NCBI RefSeq assembly: GCF_026239675.1
Contig: NZ_JAPIVQ010000004.1
Span: 434,001-498,000, forward strand
Origin: Pedobacter sp. PLR
Lineage (GTDB): Bacteria > Bacteroidota > Bacteroidia > Sphingobacteriales > Sphingobacteriaceae
Reading direction: 5' to 3'
DNA length: 64,000 bases
The position numbers and the translations under genes were made by a program. The notes beneath the pieces are model-generated. The model ran no database searches. It was not told the origin of the DNA and was given only the letters and a program-made list of their open reading frames with translations. How positions within the stretch are numbered: the first letter of the stretch is position 1; each line of letters begins with the position of its first letter. Positions 51,836 through 61,110 of the stretch are shown piece after piece.

Positions 51836-52357
51836 CTAATAGGGATTTGAAGTTGGATTGTTAAACAGAATGTTTCCTCTTATTTCTCCAGTTGGGAAAG
51901 CAGAGCTATGGATATTTAAATACCATTTAGCTGCTAATAACTGGCCAACTTCAATATCTGTCAGCATACGTGTTGAACCACTTAAACTACCAGTGTAATT
52001 CGTTGTAAATCCAACAATCGGAATGACTACAGGTGAGCTGATTGTGGCACTTCCATTGTCCGCACCATGAAAATGCATATCTGTAGTAGTTGATTGAACG
52101 TTGCCCAGTGTCCAGTTAATTTGATAAGTAATTACCCTTGTTTCAGGGTCATAGGAAAGCGTTGCTGTTCCGCTTCCATTTGTTGTGACAGCCGGGACTT
52201 CAGTTGCCCCATTCAGAACAACATTAGCCGTTCTAACTGGATTTTGAACAACTGGTTTGCTTTTGTATTTTTTGCAGGAAACTAAAAACAATAAACCGAT
52301 AAAAAACATCAGTAATAATTGTTGACATGCCGTTTGGCTAAAATGAAACTTTTTCAT
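51836..52357 (-). CDS. CHRD domain lipoprotein
   Basis: A 173-residue lipoprotein (LFLVSCKK lipobox VSC). The CHRD domain follows: VVLNGATEVPAVTTNGSGTATLSYDPETRVITYQINW, DMHFHGADNGSATISSPV, SGSTRMLTDIEVGQLLAAKWYLNIHSSAFPTGEIRGNI. CHRD is a beta domain of chordins and many bacterial secreted proteins, probably protein-binding. The HFHG motif is usual. Role in bacteria unknown. Confidence 0.9.
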   Translation of the reverse strand: MKKFHFSQTACQQLLLMFFIGLLFLVSCKKYKSKPVVQNPVRTANVVLNGATEVPAVTTNGSGTATLSYDPETRVITYQINWTLGNVQSTTTDMHFHGADNGSATISSPVVIPIVGFTTNYTGSLSGSTRMLTDIEVGQLLAAKWYLNIHSSAFPTGEIRGNILFNNPTSNPY

Positions 52358-52513
52358 AATGATAGATGTTTATAATTATTGACACTAATGAATCCCAACC
52401 TACCTATTCTTTCACGCTGAGTGTATCAATTTAAAATTCAATCCAATAATTAGATTACCCAATTAAAAATCGGTTACATTTTTTTTTGATGTTTTAGTTT
52501 TTAGAGTTTGAAT

Positions 52514-53092
52514 ATGAATACTACACCATTATTTCATTCCCGGCAGCCGCTTTCAGAGGTAGAGCTGATCAGTCTTATAATTAGCGGACAAAAGAGGCTT
52601 TTCAAATTTATTATGGGAGCTTTCCATCTGCGTCTTTATAAAATTGGGATGTCTATTCTTCATGATGACATAGACGTGGAGGATACCTTACAGAACACTT
52701 ACATTAAAGCTTATGAACACCTGAATAGGTTTAAACAAAAATGTTCATTGGCCACCTGGATTTCAAGAATCATGATCAATGAATGTTTATTGCAAAAAAA
52801 AAGAAATCAACTTCTAAAAGCAAAAACCAAGGAAAGCAGTTTATTTAAAACCATTAAACTGCAAAGTCCCGAAGAAATATTAATTAATAAGGAGCTACAT
52901 ATCCACCTTGAAAATGCCATGAAAAAGCTGCCGGAGCGATATCGCCAGGTATTTGTATCACGTGAGGTGGAAAATTTATCTGTAAAGGAAACCAGTAAAG
53001 CCCTGAATATTAAAGAGCCAAATGTGAAAATAGCCCTCTATCGCGCTAAAACAATGCTCCGTAAAGATTTAACCATCAAGTTTTATCTGTAA
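52514..53092 (+). CDS. ECF sigma factor
   Basis: From ATG 52514, 192 residues (MNTTPLFHSRQPLSEVELISL). Region 2: DDIDVEDTLQNTYIKAYEHLNRFKQKCSLATWISRIMINECL. Region 4: AMKKLPERYRQVFVSREVENLSVKETSKALNIKEPNVKIALYRAKTMLRKDL. An earlier TTG at 52508 is the alternative start. No FecR or zinc anti-sigma gene lies next to it, so its control is not visible. It is convergent with the Ppx-like gene across a hairpin. Confidence 0.92.
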   Translation: MNTTPLFHSRQPLSEVELISLIISGQKRLFKFIMGAFHLRLYKIGMSILHDDIDVEDTLQNTYIKAYEHLNRFKQKCSLATWISRIMINECLLQKKRNQLLKAKTKESSLFKTIKLQSPEEILINKELHIHLENAMKKLPERYRQVFVSREVENLSVKETSKALNIKEPNVKIALYRAKTMLRKDLTIKFYL

Positions 53093-53118
53093 CAGTATTG
53101 AAATGATTAGCAGTTAAG

Positions 53119-53152
53119 ACCCTGAGCAACCTGGTTAAAGGCTGCTCAGGGT
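53119..53152. terminator. Hairpin between convergent sigma and Ppx-like genes
   Basis: 10-bp arms ACCCTGAGCA / TGCTCAGGGT with a 14-base loop. No T run on either strand; probably still limits read-through. Confidence 0.5.
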
Positions 53153-53165
53153 TCCCGGGGAAATA

Positions 53166-54164
53166 TTAAATGGACAACAAGAATCCAATCGTGAAATTCG
53201 AATCCCAGTCGAACACAAAAGTATCGCAATTGGTGGCATCTTTGATCGCCTGATAGATATTTACCCCACTTCTGATTTTGATTTTATCGGTTTTATATTT
53301 TGTCGGATCTTTTAATACCGTATATCTTTCCTGCCCTTTACGCCCTTGATTGGCCAGTTCGAAAGGTACTCCGCCAATGATAAAGCATACTTTCCGTCGG
53401 GTATCAGGTATTTTTGTCGCCGCATTTTTCACTTTTTTATACACTGCCGGATCCTGCATGTCCTTCTCGTAATATTTTGAACCTGGTGCTTCTTCAAATT
53501 TAACGGATTTGTCGATCCAGCAGATTTTGGTGTTTCCGGAGCCAATATCAACCACAAATGAGCTGTCGGCATAAGCATCTGGTAATGCACATTTCAATGC
53601 TAATTTTCCTTCTTCTTCTGGTGTCACCAGATTCACGATATAGCCCATCTTCTTCAATTCAGAAGAGATCAAAGCAGTTTTAGGTGCTTTTTGTGCGCCT
53701 GAACTGATCACAAAGTGAATATTTTTAGATTTAACCCCCTTATCAAGCATGCCGCCTATATAATCTTTTAAGCCCATTCTGATGTCTGTGGTGCTGGCCA
53801 TCCCTTCATAAACGAAGGATTTGCCAAAGTCTTTAGAAACGATTTCCCATCGTTTTTCTTTGTCCATATTAACAATGAAAGCGTTGAATCCTGAGGCACC
53901 AACTTCTACAACACCTCTATATTCACCATTGACTGGTTTTTCTGGCATAAAGCTGAAATCACGATGATCCTCCGCGCTGTGCCCACTGGCTCCGGTATTG
54001 CCTTTACCCTCGTTAGTTTGGCTGCTAACGGAAGTCAGGTTGACGGCTTCCGCATCAAGCCTGCCGCTTTTGTAACTCCAGTAAACGATTCCAAAGATAA
54101 AAACAGCAATTATTATTGCTTTTATCGGCCATGATATTTTGGCCCGGCTAGACTTTTTTTCCAT
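53166..54164 (-). CDS. Membrane-anchored Ppx/GppA-like actin-fold protein
   Basis: A 332-residue protein with a single N-terminal membrane segment (about 13-30, WPIKAIIIAVFIFGIVYWSY) followed by a polar linker. The rest has Ppx/GppA (actin/hexokinase fold) features: phosphate-1-like VVEVGASGFNAFIVN near 85-98, LVTPEEEGKLALKCAL near 179 (compare SGxEEAxL), and phosphate-2-like FVVDIGSGNTKI near 203-213. The topology would put the domain outside the cytoplasm, where nucleotides and polyphosphate are scarce, so a true phosphatase role is uncertain. No partner genes. The actin-fold call is good, the substrate unknown. Confidence 0.7.
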   Translation of the reverse strand: MEKKSSRAKISWPIKAIIIAVFIFGIVYWSYKSGRLDAEAVNLTSVSSQTNEGKGNTGASGHSAEDHRDFSFMPEKPVNGEYRGVVEVGASGFNAFIVNMDKEKRWEIVSKDFGKSFVYEGMASTTDIRMGLKDYIGGMLDKGVKSKNIHFVISSGAQKAPKTALISSELKKMGYIVNLVTPEEEGKLALKCALPDAYADSSFVVDIGSGNTKICWIDKSVKFEEAPGSKYYEKDMQDPAVYKKVKNAATKIPDTRRKVCFIIGGVPFELANQGRKGQERYTVLKDPTKYKTDKIKIRSGVNIYQAIKDATNCDTFVFDWDSNFTIGFLLSI

Positions 54165-54444
54165 ATTGTTTTATAGTGGTGGTTTTTTGTCGGTTTGTTT
54201 AATGTCCCGGATTTAAAAGGAGGTGATTAAGCTACTTCAGGAATCTGATAACGAATATAAGATATCAATTTATTTCTTCGTGCTTCTGTCGGTTATTTAA
54301 TTAAATGATTATGTTAAAGGCTTGAACTAAACATTGTTGCTATATTGAAAGAGAATCTCTGGCTAGATTAGGATGGGGAAAGCAAGAGGAGGTTTTTAAG
54401 AGAAAATCCACGATTAAACCATAAATGATTAAAATGAAGCAGAG

Positions 54445-55797
54445 ATGATGATGACGAATTTTAAGATGGACCGTCAAACCTATAAAGACCTGAATATATT
54501 TTCGGATGCGCGAGGAGCTGAGGCGATCTTTAGCCTGTTTAAATCCACGAGAACAGTAGGAGGGAAAGAGAAAATCCAGGATATGATGGAACAACCATCT
54601 TCCGATATTCGTTTACTGAATGGCCGTAAATCTGCCATCAAATACTTTCATGACCATCAGCTGCATTTACAGATTAAAAGTGAACAGCTAGACCTGATCA
54701 GCTATTACCTGAAATTCAATAAAGTGCTTTCCAGAAATAATATGCTGGACTCTCTGGTGGATTTCATCAGTAAGAAAACGTCCAACGACTATTATATTGT
54801 GACTAAAGGATTGGAATTCCTGATTAGTCTTTTAAAATATCTTTCCCGTTTTATAGCAGAACAGGACTCTGCTAAGGTTCCCGAATATCTGAAAAATAAG
54901 CTGGAAGAAGTGGAAAGAATCCTGAATCTGGACAGCCTGAAAACCGCCAGAGGTTTTCAGGAGAAAAAAATGAAATTTTATCAGGTGAGTAAGCTGGACC
55001 ACTGTTTTCGTGGAAAGGACAAAGAAGAATTGCTTAGCCTGGTCTCCCTGGTTTATGAGTTTGATGCCTTCGAAACTATTGCCGCGCTGGTCGGAAAAAG
55101 GGAGTTTTGCTTTCCGGAATATTCGGAAAACGAAGATATGGAAGTGGAATTGCTGGGTTTTGCCCATCCTTTTATTGATCATCCGGTTAAAAATGACATC
55201 TTTTTGAACCAACAGGAAAATATGGTTTTGTTGACAGGGTCAAATATGGCGGGTAAATCCTCCCTGTTAAAATCACTTGGGCTGGCGGTTTATTTATCCC
55301 ATTTGGGGTTTCCTGTTCCGGCAACCGCCATGAAAACCAGTATTTTTAATGGGCTGTTAACCACAATTAATTTGCCTGATCAAATTGAGGAAGGCCTTAG
55401 TCATTATTATGCTGAAGTTAAACGGGTAAAGGCAGCGGCAAGCTCGCTCCTGGAAAACGACCGCATGTTCATCATTTTTGATGAACTTTTTAGAGGAACG
55501 AATGTAAAAGACGCCTACGATGCTTCATTACTCATCGTTTCTGAACTCGCAGCCATTCGTAATTCTGCATTTTTCATTTCTACACACCTTGTCGAACTTG
55601 CCAGCCCTTTGAAGCAATTGGGCCATATCTCTTTCAGGTATCTGGATACTTTCTTTGAAGGGGAAAAGCCGGTATTTACCTACCGGCTGAAAGAAGGTGT
55701 CTCTGAGGAACGTTTGGGGATGTACTTCATTCATAAAGAAGGAATTGTAGACATCATCCGCGCCGTTCCCCGTCAAAAGGTTAGTAGTTCAGTTTAA
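54445..55797 (+). CDS. MutS-related ATPase lacking mismatch-recognition domains
   Basis: A 450-residue MutS-family ATPase starting at the first of three ATG codons (54445). Residues about 1-250 are a helical lever/clamp-like region (KEKIQDMMEQPSSD, VEVELLGF-type turn). The ATPase follows: Walker A GSNMAGKSS at 265-273, EEGLSHYYAEVKRVK, Walker B MFIIFDELFRGT with Asp346/Glu347, and STHLVELA. It lacks the N-terminal mismatch-binding domain (FxE) and the connector of full MutS, and the Smr endonuclease of MutS2. The family is unnamed and common in Bacteroidota. Its 3' end overlaps the convergent receptor gene by 17 bases. Confidence 0.88.
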   Translation: MMMTNFKMDRQTYKDLNIFSDARGAEAIFSLFKSTRTVGGKEKIQDMMEQPSSDIRLLNGRKSAIKYFHDHQLHLQIKSEQLDLISYYLKFNKVLSRNNMLDSLVDFISKKTSNDYYIVTKGLEFLISLLKYLSRFIAEQDSAKVPEYLKNKLEEVERILNLDSLKTARGFQEKKMKFYQVSKLDHCFRGKDKEELLSLVSLVYEFDAFETIAALVGKREFCFPEYSENEDMEVELLGFAHPFIDHPVKNDIFLNQQENMVLLTGSNMAGKSSLLKSLGLAVYLSHLGFPVPATAMKTSIFNGLLTTINLPDQIEEGLSHYYAEVKRVKAAASSLLENDRMFIIFDELFRGTNVKDAYDASLLIVSELAAIRNSAFFISTHLVELASPLKQLGHISFRYLDTFFEGEKPVFTYRLKEGVSEERLGMYFIHKEGIVDIIRAVPRQKVSSSV

Positions 55798-57679
55798 AGC
55801 CTAAAGTATACCAGGAACCGGGCATTGGAATGGCCTCCGCCTCGATAAATTGGGTGTTAAATATATTGGCAGCATCTGCGTAAATACTATAATGAGCTTG
55901 TTTAAAGGCTAGTTTTGCGTCTATTACCGTGTAATCTTTGTAAGTTATGCGGTCCTGATAACGGGCAGCAAGGGTTAAATCCATGACCTTACAGAACGTG
56001 GTATTTAAGGTTCCGCTCAATTGATTTTTCAGACTTCTCAAGGCATATCTGGAATAGTTCACATTGGGAATGGTAGTTTTAATCTCCGGATCCAGATAAG
56101 TATAGGAAGCTCCCAGTCTGAAAGCATTGATGATACCAGTGGCCGAAGGATTTGCCCAGCGATAATCTCCGCTTAAAGTCAGCCCGTTTGTGCTCACCCG
56201 ACTGTAATTTTGTGGCTGATAGGGATCTTCTATATTCGCTTTTACCCAATCAATAAACTCGTCGATTCTTCGCGTAAAATAGCTCGCATTTCCAGAGAAA
56301 TGAGCGTTGTTGAATTTGATTCCGGCCTCCGCGTATTTAGATCTTTCCGGACGCAACTGGTCGTTGCCGATATTGGCTTTTCCGGTATAATAAAGATCTG
56401 TATAGGTAGGCATGCGCTGTCCGGTCCCTAAATTCCCGTATAATCTCCAGTTGCCGTAAATGTCGTAACCAATGTCCAGACCTGGAAAGGCCTGCCATCC
56501 ATAATCCGTATTGTAATTGGTATAAGCACCGACATTAACGGATAATTTTTTCAAAGGTTCAAATTTATACTCTCCAAAAATGCCGGTATTGCTGCGGTAT
56601 CTTTTCCCAAGGCTGGTGCTTTTGATGTTTTCCGTTCTGGCTTCCAGTCCGAACCCAAATGTTCCTATGGAGGTTTGAATGGTGTTGTTTACCTCTGCGT
56701 CCAAAACATTTGTGGCGTGGTGGTTATGGGAAAGTTCTGGTATTTGTTTGTTGTAAATGTAATCATCCACATTGTTGCGGTAATTGACCCTTCGTACCAT
56801 CGTCCAGTTTTCGGTGATTTTTTTGGTATAAGCAATGGAAGCCAGTGTTGTTTTTACCGTTTCTTCGGCTTCTTTATCACCAGGCGCTGCATAAAACCCA
56901 TTTGCACCGAATTTATTGTAGATATAGCCGGCCATGATGTCCAGCTGACCTGACTTTCCAATGTTAATCTTTCCCTGATAATACAGTTTTTGGTTGTTGA
57001 ATGCGGTATTGTAACGGTACCCATTGCCGGTTTCCTGTCCGATGGAAAGTAAATGACTCGATGCTTTTAAATCGAGTGTACCGCTGGCATATTGGCCAGA
57101 ATTCAGGTAAATACCGCCATCACCTACTTGCTGTTTGAAACTGCTTCCGGCAAATACATTGGCCGAAATGCCGGTTTTTTGCACTTTTCGGGTCACAATA
57201 TTGATCGCTCCGGTAAGGGCATTGATGCCATAAACTCTGGATGCAGATCCGCGCAGGACTTCAATATGGTCAATATCATCCATGGAGATGGGTAAATTCA
57301 TCATATTGTGACCGGTTTGGGGATCAGAAACTTTAACTCCGTTCAGGAGCACCAGTGTTTCATCAAAAGTGCCACCGTCTATACTGATGTCGGCCTGACT
57401 ACCACCAGGACCACGCTGACGAACATCAACGCCAGATACGTAACTGAGCAGTTCAGAAATTGATCTTGCCGGTAAGCTTTTGATCTTTTCCCTGTCAATA
57501 ATCCAGATGTTTCTATTTTGTTTCGAAAATGGAAGTTGAATGCGGTTTTCCTGCACCATAACTTCATTCAATTTTCTTGTGGTATCAGCCTGTGATTTGG
57601 AGGGATTGGTAGTTTGCGCATTTATAGTCAGGCTACAAGCCATTAAACCCATAAAATAAGCGGAATTTTTAAAAAGCAT
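55781..57679 (-). CDS. TonB-dependent receptor (BtuB-like)
   Basis: A 632-residue outer-membrane receptor: signal peptide (AYFMGLMACSLTINAQ), TonB-box region LNEVMVQENRIQLPF, plug (LPARSISELLSYVSGVDVRQRGPGGSQADISIDGGTF, VLLNGVKVSDPQTGHNMMNLPI, IEVLRGSASRVYGINALTGAINIVT), then a 22-strand barrel ending GSWYTLGFKLNY. The short length and plug resemble BtuB-type vitamin B12 receptors, but no cobamide gene or riboswitch was seen, so ligand is open. Confidence 0.9.
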   Translation of the reverse strand: MLFKNSAYFMGLMACSLTINAQTTNPSKSQADTTRKLNEVMVQENRIQLPFSKQNRNIWIIDREKIKSLPARSISELLSYVSGVDVRQRGPGGSQADISIDGGTFDETLVLLNGVKVSDPQTGHNMMNLPISMDDIDHIEVLRGSASRVYGINALTGAINIVTRKVQKTGISANVFAGSSFKQQVGDGGIYLNSGQYASGTLDLKASSHLLSIGQETGNGYRYNTAFNNQKLYYQGKINIGKSGQLDIMAGYIYNKFGANGFYAAPGDKEAEETVKTTLASIAYTKKITENWTMVRRVNYRNNVDDYIYNKQIPELSHNHHATNVLDAEVNNTIQTSIGTFGFGLEARTENIKSTSLGKRYRSNTGIFGEYKFEPLKKLSVNVGAYTNYNTDYGWQAFPGLDIGYDIYGNWRLYGNLGTGQRMPTYTDLYYTGKANIGNDQLRPERSKYAEAGIKFNNAHFSGNASYFTRRIDEFIDWVKANIEDPYQPQNYSRVSTNGLTLSGDYRWANPSATGIINAFRLGASYTYLDPEIKTTIPNVNYSRYALRSLKNQLSGTLNTTFCKVMDLTLAARYQDRITYKDYTVIDAKLAFKQAHYSIYADAANIFNTQFIEAEAIPMPGSWYTLGFKLNY

Positions 57680-57698
57680 TATTGTTTATTTTGAAGGC

Positions 57699-57706
57699 CA
57701 AAGATA
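57699..57706 (-). promoter_or_regulatory. -7 box for the BtuB-like receptor
   Basis: Minus strand TATCTTTG, an exact TAnnTTTG, 20 bases before ATG 57679. The -33 triplet is weak (TGG at about 19-base spacing). Confidence 0.45.
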
Positions 57707-57836
57707 TGTTGTTTTCCTACTTTGGACCACTATAAAATTTCTACTGTATCTTGATTTATTTTCTTTTAATGGGGCTATTTTGTTTTATAATGCCGTTATT
57801 TACAGGTAATACCGCATTACCCCATTTTTATTATCT

Positions 57837-60179
57837 ATGCTCAGATCGCTTCTCATTCTGCTCTGCCTGTTGTTTAGTTTTTCTTCCGGTGCCCAAAAAG
57901 TGTTTATATCAGGTTTTGTAAAAGAAGAAGGTAGTAAAAGGCCTGTTTCCGGCGCGCTTCTGCATTTTCAAGCGATTGAAAAGGAGGAGCTAACTGATAA
58001 AAACGGGTATTTTAAGGTCGCCTTAGACAAAGGATCGTATCAGGTATTAATCAGTTATCCCGGGTATCATAAACTTGGTGTTACCATTACGCTTCAGCAA
58101 GATCAGCAACATACTTTTTATTTAACACCAGATGCAGCGCAACTCAAGGAGGTTTCCATTAGTGGAAATAAAGCCTCCGTGTTACAAAGTAACCTGAATA
58201 ATTTCTCTTTGTTGAAGCAGGCAGATTTGGAAAAAGCACCGGGTTTTCTGGGGGTACATGACGTGATTAAAACCATTCAGACCCTGCCAGGTACAGGGAA
58301 TGGTGGCGAAGGAAATGCCGGCTTGTTTATTCGTGGTGGTGGATCCGGACAAAATCTGGTGCTATTTAATCACGCTGTGATCTATAATCCATCGCATTTA
58401 TTAGGCTTTTTCTCAGTGTTCAACAGCGATGCGGTAGGAGAAGTAAAGTTTTATAAATCCGGTATTCCTGCCGAATATGGCGGGCGCTTATCATCAGTAG
58501 TAGATATACAGAGTGACCAGCAGATTGCAGATTCATTACTTATAGATGGTGAATTGAGTGTGTTGGCAGCAAAAATAAACCTCAAAATTCCGATTACCAG
58601 TAAGTGGTCTGTGGCCACTACGATGCGAAAAACCTTTATGAACTATTCCGCATGGCCGATTGTCAACAAGTTTACCGTGGATGAGGATTCCGGAAATAAG
58701 CTCAATTATGATTTCTACGACCTGAATTTTTCTACCGCCCTGGCCTTAACTGAAAAAGACAAGTTGTTTGCTGCGTTTTATGTGGGTGGAGATGATTTTG
58801 GCCTTGATATCATCAGATTTGATATCTCTAACGGTATGAAATGGCAAAATAGTGCTGCTTCTTTGAAATGGAACAGGATGATTTCTAATAAATTGAATCT
58901 GGAGACGGTGGCGGGTTATAGTGGTTACCGTTTTAATTTTGGAATGCAGCAGGAGGGCCTGGAGGTCGGCGTTCATTCGGCTATCACCGACTTTAATTAT
59001 AGCTCCACTTTAAAAGCATATTTTGGAGCCCATCAACTGAAGGCTGGATTAAGCAGGGTTCAGCATAAGTTTGTACCCAATACACCTTTCTCTAAAAACC
59101 AGTACACGGATTTTGATTATGGAAAACCAAATACCTATATGGCTGATGAAATGGCGGCTTTTCTAAGTGATGATTTTAAGTTTTCTGATCGTTTGAGCGT
59201 GTATGCGGGCTTAAGAATGACCTGGTATCGCCACAAAGGTCCTTATAGTGCTACTGGTCCTAATGGTGCCCTAACCGATTATGCTAAAGGGAAAACAGTA
59301 AGCGAGATGTTTTTTATGGAGCCGGGGCTAACGGTTAAGTATCATTTGAATAGAAGTACAGCCTTGAAATTTGCGTATTCCAGGAATGTACAAACGATAC
59401 ACCTGATCCCAATTTCGGCTTCTAACTTCCCCAGCGACTTTTGGATTCCTTCTATTTCGGAAATTCCACCGGAAAAAGGAAATCAATATAGCTTAGGGAT
59501 TTTTAAGGAATGGGCCGACGCAGGTTATGAGGGGTATGTGGATGTTTACCTCAGGGACATGAAAAATATAGTGGAGTTTTCCGGCGGATTGATGAATTTA
59601 TCGAATAGCGTGAAGATTGAAGACCATGTTTCTCTTGGCAAAGGGAGTAGCTATGGTTCGGAATTTCATTTTAAGAAGACGAAAGGGAAGTTTACCGGAC
59701 ACATTAGTTATACGATATCTAAATCCGACCGGACTTTTGAGGAGCTGAATGAAGGTTATACCTTTCCTTTTAAATACGACAGGACACATGACCTGACCGC
59801 AGTTGCCAATTATAAGTTGCAAGTAAACTGGTCTTTGTCTGCCTTGTTTACGCTGGCAACAGGTAATGCCTATACGAAACCTATCAGCCGGTATTTAATT
59901 GCGGGCAATGTGATCAATGAATATGGGGCATACAATGGGGCCCGGATGCCTACTTATCACCGCATGGATTTATCAGCTACGCATAAATTCCCGGTTAAAG
60001 GGAAATACCAAAGCTTCCTGTCTTTCTCTATCTATAACGTGTACAACCGTAGTAACCCGATATTCAATTATTATATCGCCAGAGGTAGTTTAAATACGGG
60101 TAAAGTCTCCGTACAGGAGAAGTCTATCGCTTTGCTGCCGATACTGCCTTCTATTAATTATAAAATAGTTTTCAAATGA
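57837..60179 (+). CDS. TonB-dependent receptor with carboxypeptidase-regulatory-like domain (DUF4249 partner)
   Basis: A 780-residue receptor. Signal peptide (SLLILLCLLFSFSSGAQ). A carboxypeptidase-regulatory-like domain comes first (about 20-100, FISGFVKEEGSKRPVSGALLHF). Then the TonB-box-like KEVSISGNKAS and plug (VIKTIQTLPGTGNGGEGNAGLFIRGGGSGQNLVLFNHAVIYNPSHLLGFFSVFN, AEYGGRLSSVVDIQS). The barrel ends LPSINYKIVFK. It is followed with a 4-base ATGA overlap by a DUF4249 lipoprotein, the known partner arrangement in Bacteroidota. Ligand unknown. Confidence 0.92.
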   Translation: MLRSLLILLCLLFSFSSGAQKVFISGFVKEEGSKRPVSGALLHFQAIEKEELTDKNGYFKVALDKGSYQVLISYPGYHKLGVTITLQQDQQHTFYLTPDAAQLKEVSISGNKASVLQSNLNNFSLLKQADLEKAPGFLGVHDVIKTIQTLPGTGNGGEGNAGLFIRGGGSGQNLVLFNHAVIYNPSHLLGFFSVFNSDAVGEVKFYKSGIPAEYGGRLSSVVDIQSDQQIADSLLIDGELSVLAAKINLKIPITSKWSVATTMRKTFMNYSAWPIVNKFTVDEDSGNKLNYDFYDLNFSTALALTEKDKLFAAFYVGGDDFGLDIIRFDISNGMKWQNSAASLKWNRMISNKLNLETVAGYSGYRFNFGMQQEGLEVGVHSAITDFNYSSTLKAYFGAHQLKAGLSRVQHKFVPNTPFSKNQYTDFDYGKPNTYMADEMAAFLSDDFKFSDRLSVYAGLRMTWYRHKGPYSATGPNGALTDYAKGKTVSEMFFMEPGLTVKYHLNRSTALKFAYSRNVQTIHLIPISASNFPSDFWIPSISEIPPEKGNQYSLGIFKEWADAGYEGYVDVYLRDMKNIVEFSGGLMNLSNSVKIEDHVSLGKGSSYGSEFHFKKTKGKFTGHISYTISKSDRTFEELNEGYTFPFKYDRTHDLTAVANYKLQVNWSLSALFTLATGNAYTKPISRYLIAGNVINEYGAYNGARMPTYHRMDLSATHKFPVKGKYQSFLSFSIYNVYNRSNPIFNYYIARGSLNTGKVSVQEKSIALLPILPSINYKIVFK

Positions 60180-61021
60180 TAAGTTTCCGAAATACACTGT
60201 TATTTATAGGGCTGATGTCCTTGATTTATGCTTGTAAAAAGGAAGGAAATCCCGGGCTTTACAAACCGCGTTTTGTGGTAGAAGGCTGGATTGAACAGGA
60301 TGATTTTCCTTATGTAATTGTGACGCATAACCTTCCTTTTTTTACGGCAGTAGATTCTGCGCAACTGGCAGAAGTCATTATTCGTTACGCGAAAGTTACC
60401 GTGAGCGACGGTACGGAAACGGAAGTACTGACCGCAACAACAGATAAACGCTATTTTCCTTATTTCGTTTACCGTGGAACGAGTTTAAAAGGTAAGGTTG
60501 GGGGTAAATACAGTCTGAAAGTAGAATATGCGGGAAATACGCTGACTTCAGAAACGGAAATCCCCAATCCGGTAAATTTAGATAGCATCTGGTTTACCGA
60601 AAAACAAGTAAACAATAGACAATTGAATGTGCAGATTGTGGATGCCGCAAATGAAAAGAATTATTATCGGCTTTACACTAAATTGGAAAAGGAAGTCATT
60701 TTTACCCCGACGTTATTGGCCAATCAGGATGACTTGTTCTTTAATGGGAAAAAGCTTGTCATGCAGGTGAACAGGGGTATGGCCAATAATCTGACCACTA
60801 AACATGATCCTTATTTTAATATTGGTGATACGGTATTGGTGAAATTGTCGGCAATTCCTGCCAGTGGTTATGCGTTTTGGAACAGTTTACAAGATGAAAT
60901 TTTGAATGGCTCTAATCCTTTGATCAGTAGTTCGAAAGCATTGAAAACGAATATTAAAGGGCCGGGAGTAGGGGTGTGGTGCGGCTATTCTTCAAAGATT
61001 TATCGCGTAATCGCGAAGTGA
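60176..61021 (+). CDS. DUF4249 domain lipoprotein
   Basis: A 281-residue lipoprotein (LLFIGLMSLIYAC, lipobox IYAC). DUF4249 features: KPRFVVEGWIEQDDFPYVIVTHNLPFF, an edge-strand with VTVSDGTETEVL, and GVWCGYSSKIYRVIAK at the end. Its ATG overlaps the stop codon of the upstream receptor (ATGA), so translation is coupled. It probably forms a surface complex with that receptor, as a SusD-like accessory. Confidence 0.92.
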   Translation: MISFRNTLLFIGLMSLIYACKKEGNPGLYKPRFVVEGWIEQDDFPYVIVTHNLPFFTAVDSAQLAEVIIRYAKVTVSDGTETEVLTATTDKRYFPYFVYRGTSLKGKVGGKYSLKVEYAGNTLTSETEIPNPVNLDSIWFTEKQVNNRQLNVQIVDAANEKNYYRLYTKLEKEVIFTPTLLANQDDLFFNGKKLVMQVNRGMANNLTTKHDPYFNIGDTVLVKLSAIPASGYAFWNSLQDEILNGSNPLISSSKALKTNIKGPGVGVWCGYSSKIYRVIAK

Positions 61022-61033
61022 AACCTGAAAAAA

Positions 61034-61071
61034 CAATAAGGCCGGTTCTCCATAGAAAACCGGCCTTATTG
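61034..61071 (-). terminator. Bidirectional terminator between DUF4249 and 61111-62352 genes
   Basis: A perfect 14-bp stem (CAATAAGGCCGGTT / AACCGGCCTTATTG) with a 10-base loop. On the minus strand a run of T follows, so it ends the 61111-62352 transcript cleanly; on the plus strand the tail is poorer. Confidence 0.8.
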
Positions 61072-61110
61072 TGGTTGGTATGACCTTAAAGATCATGGTA
61101 TTTATTCGTT

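Noticed and set aside
53180..53215. A TTCGAATC string that resembles a tRNA T arm
   Set aside because: It lies inside the coding sequence of the Ppx-like gene and no acceptor or anticodon stems surround it.
55781..57679. A cobalamin riboswitch upstream of the BtuB-like receptor
   Set aside because: The leader before 57679 is only about 20 bases after the -7 box, too short for such an element.
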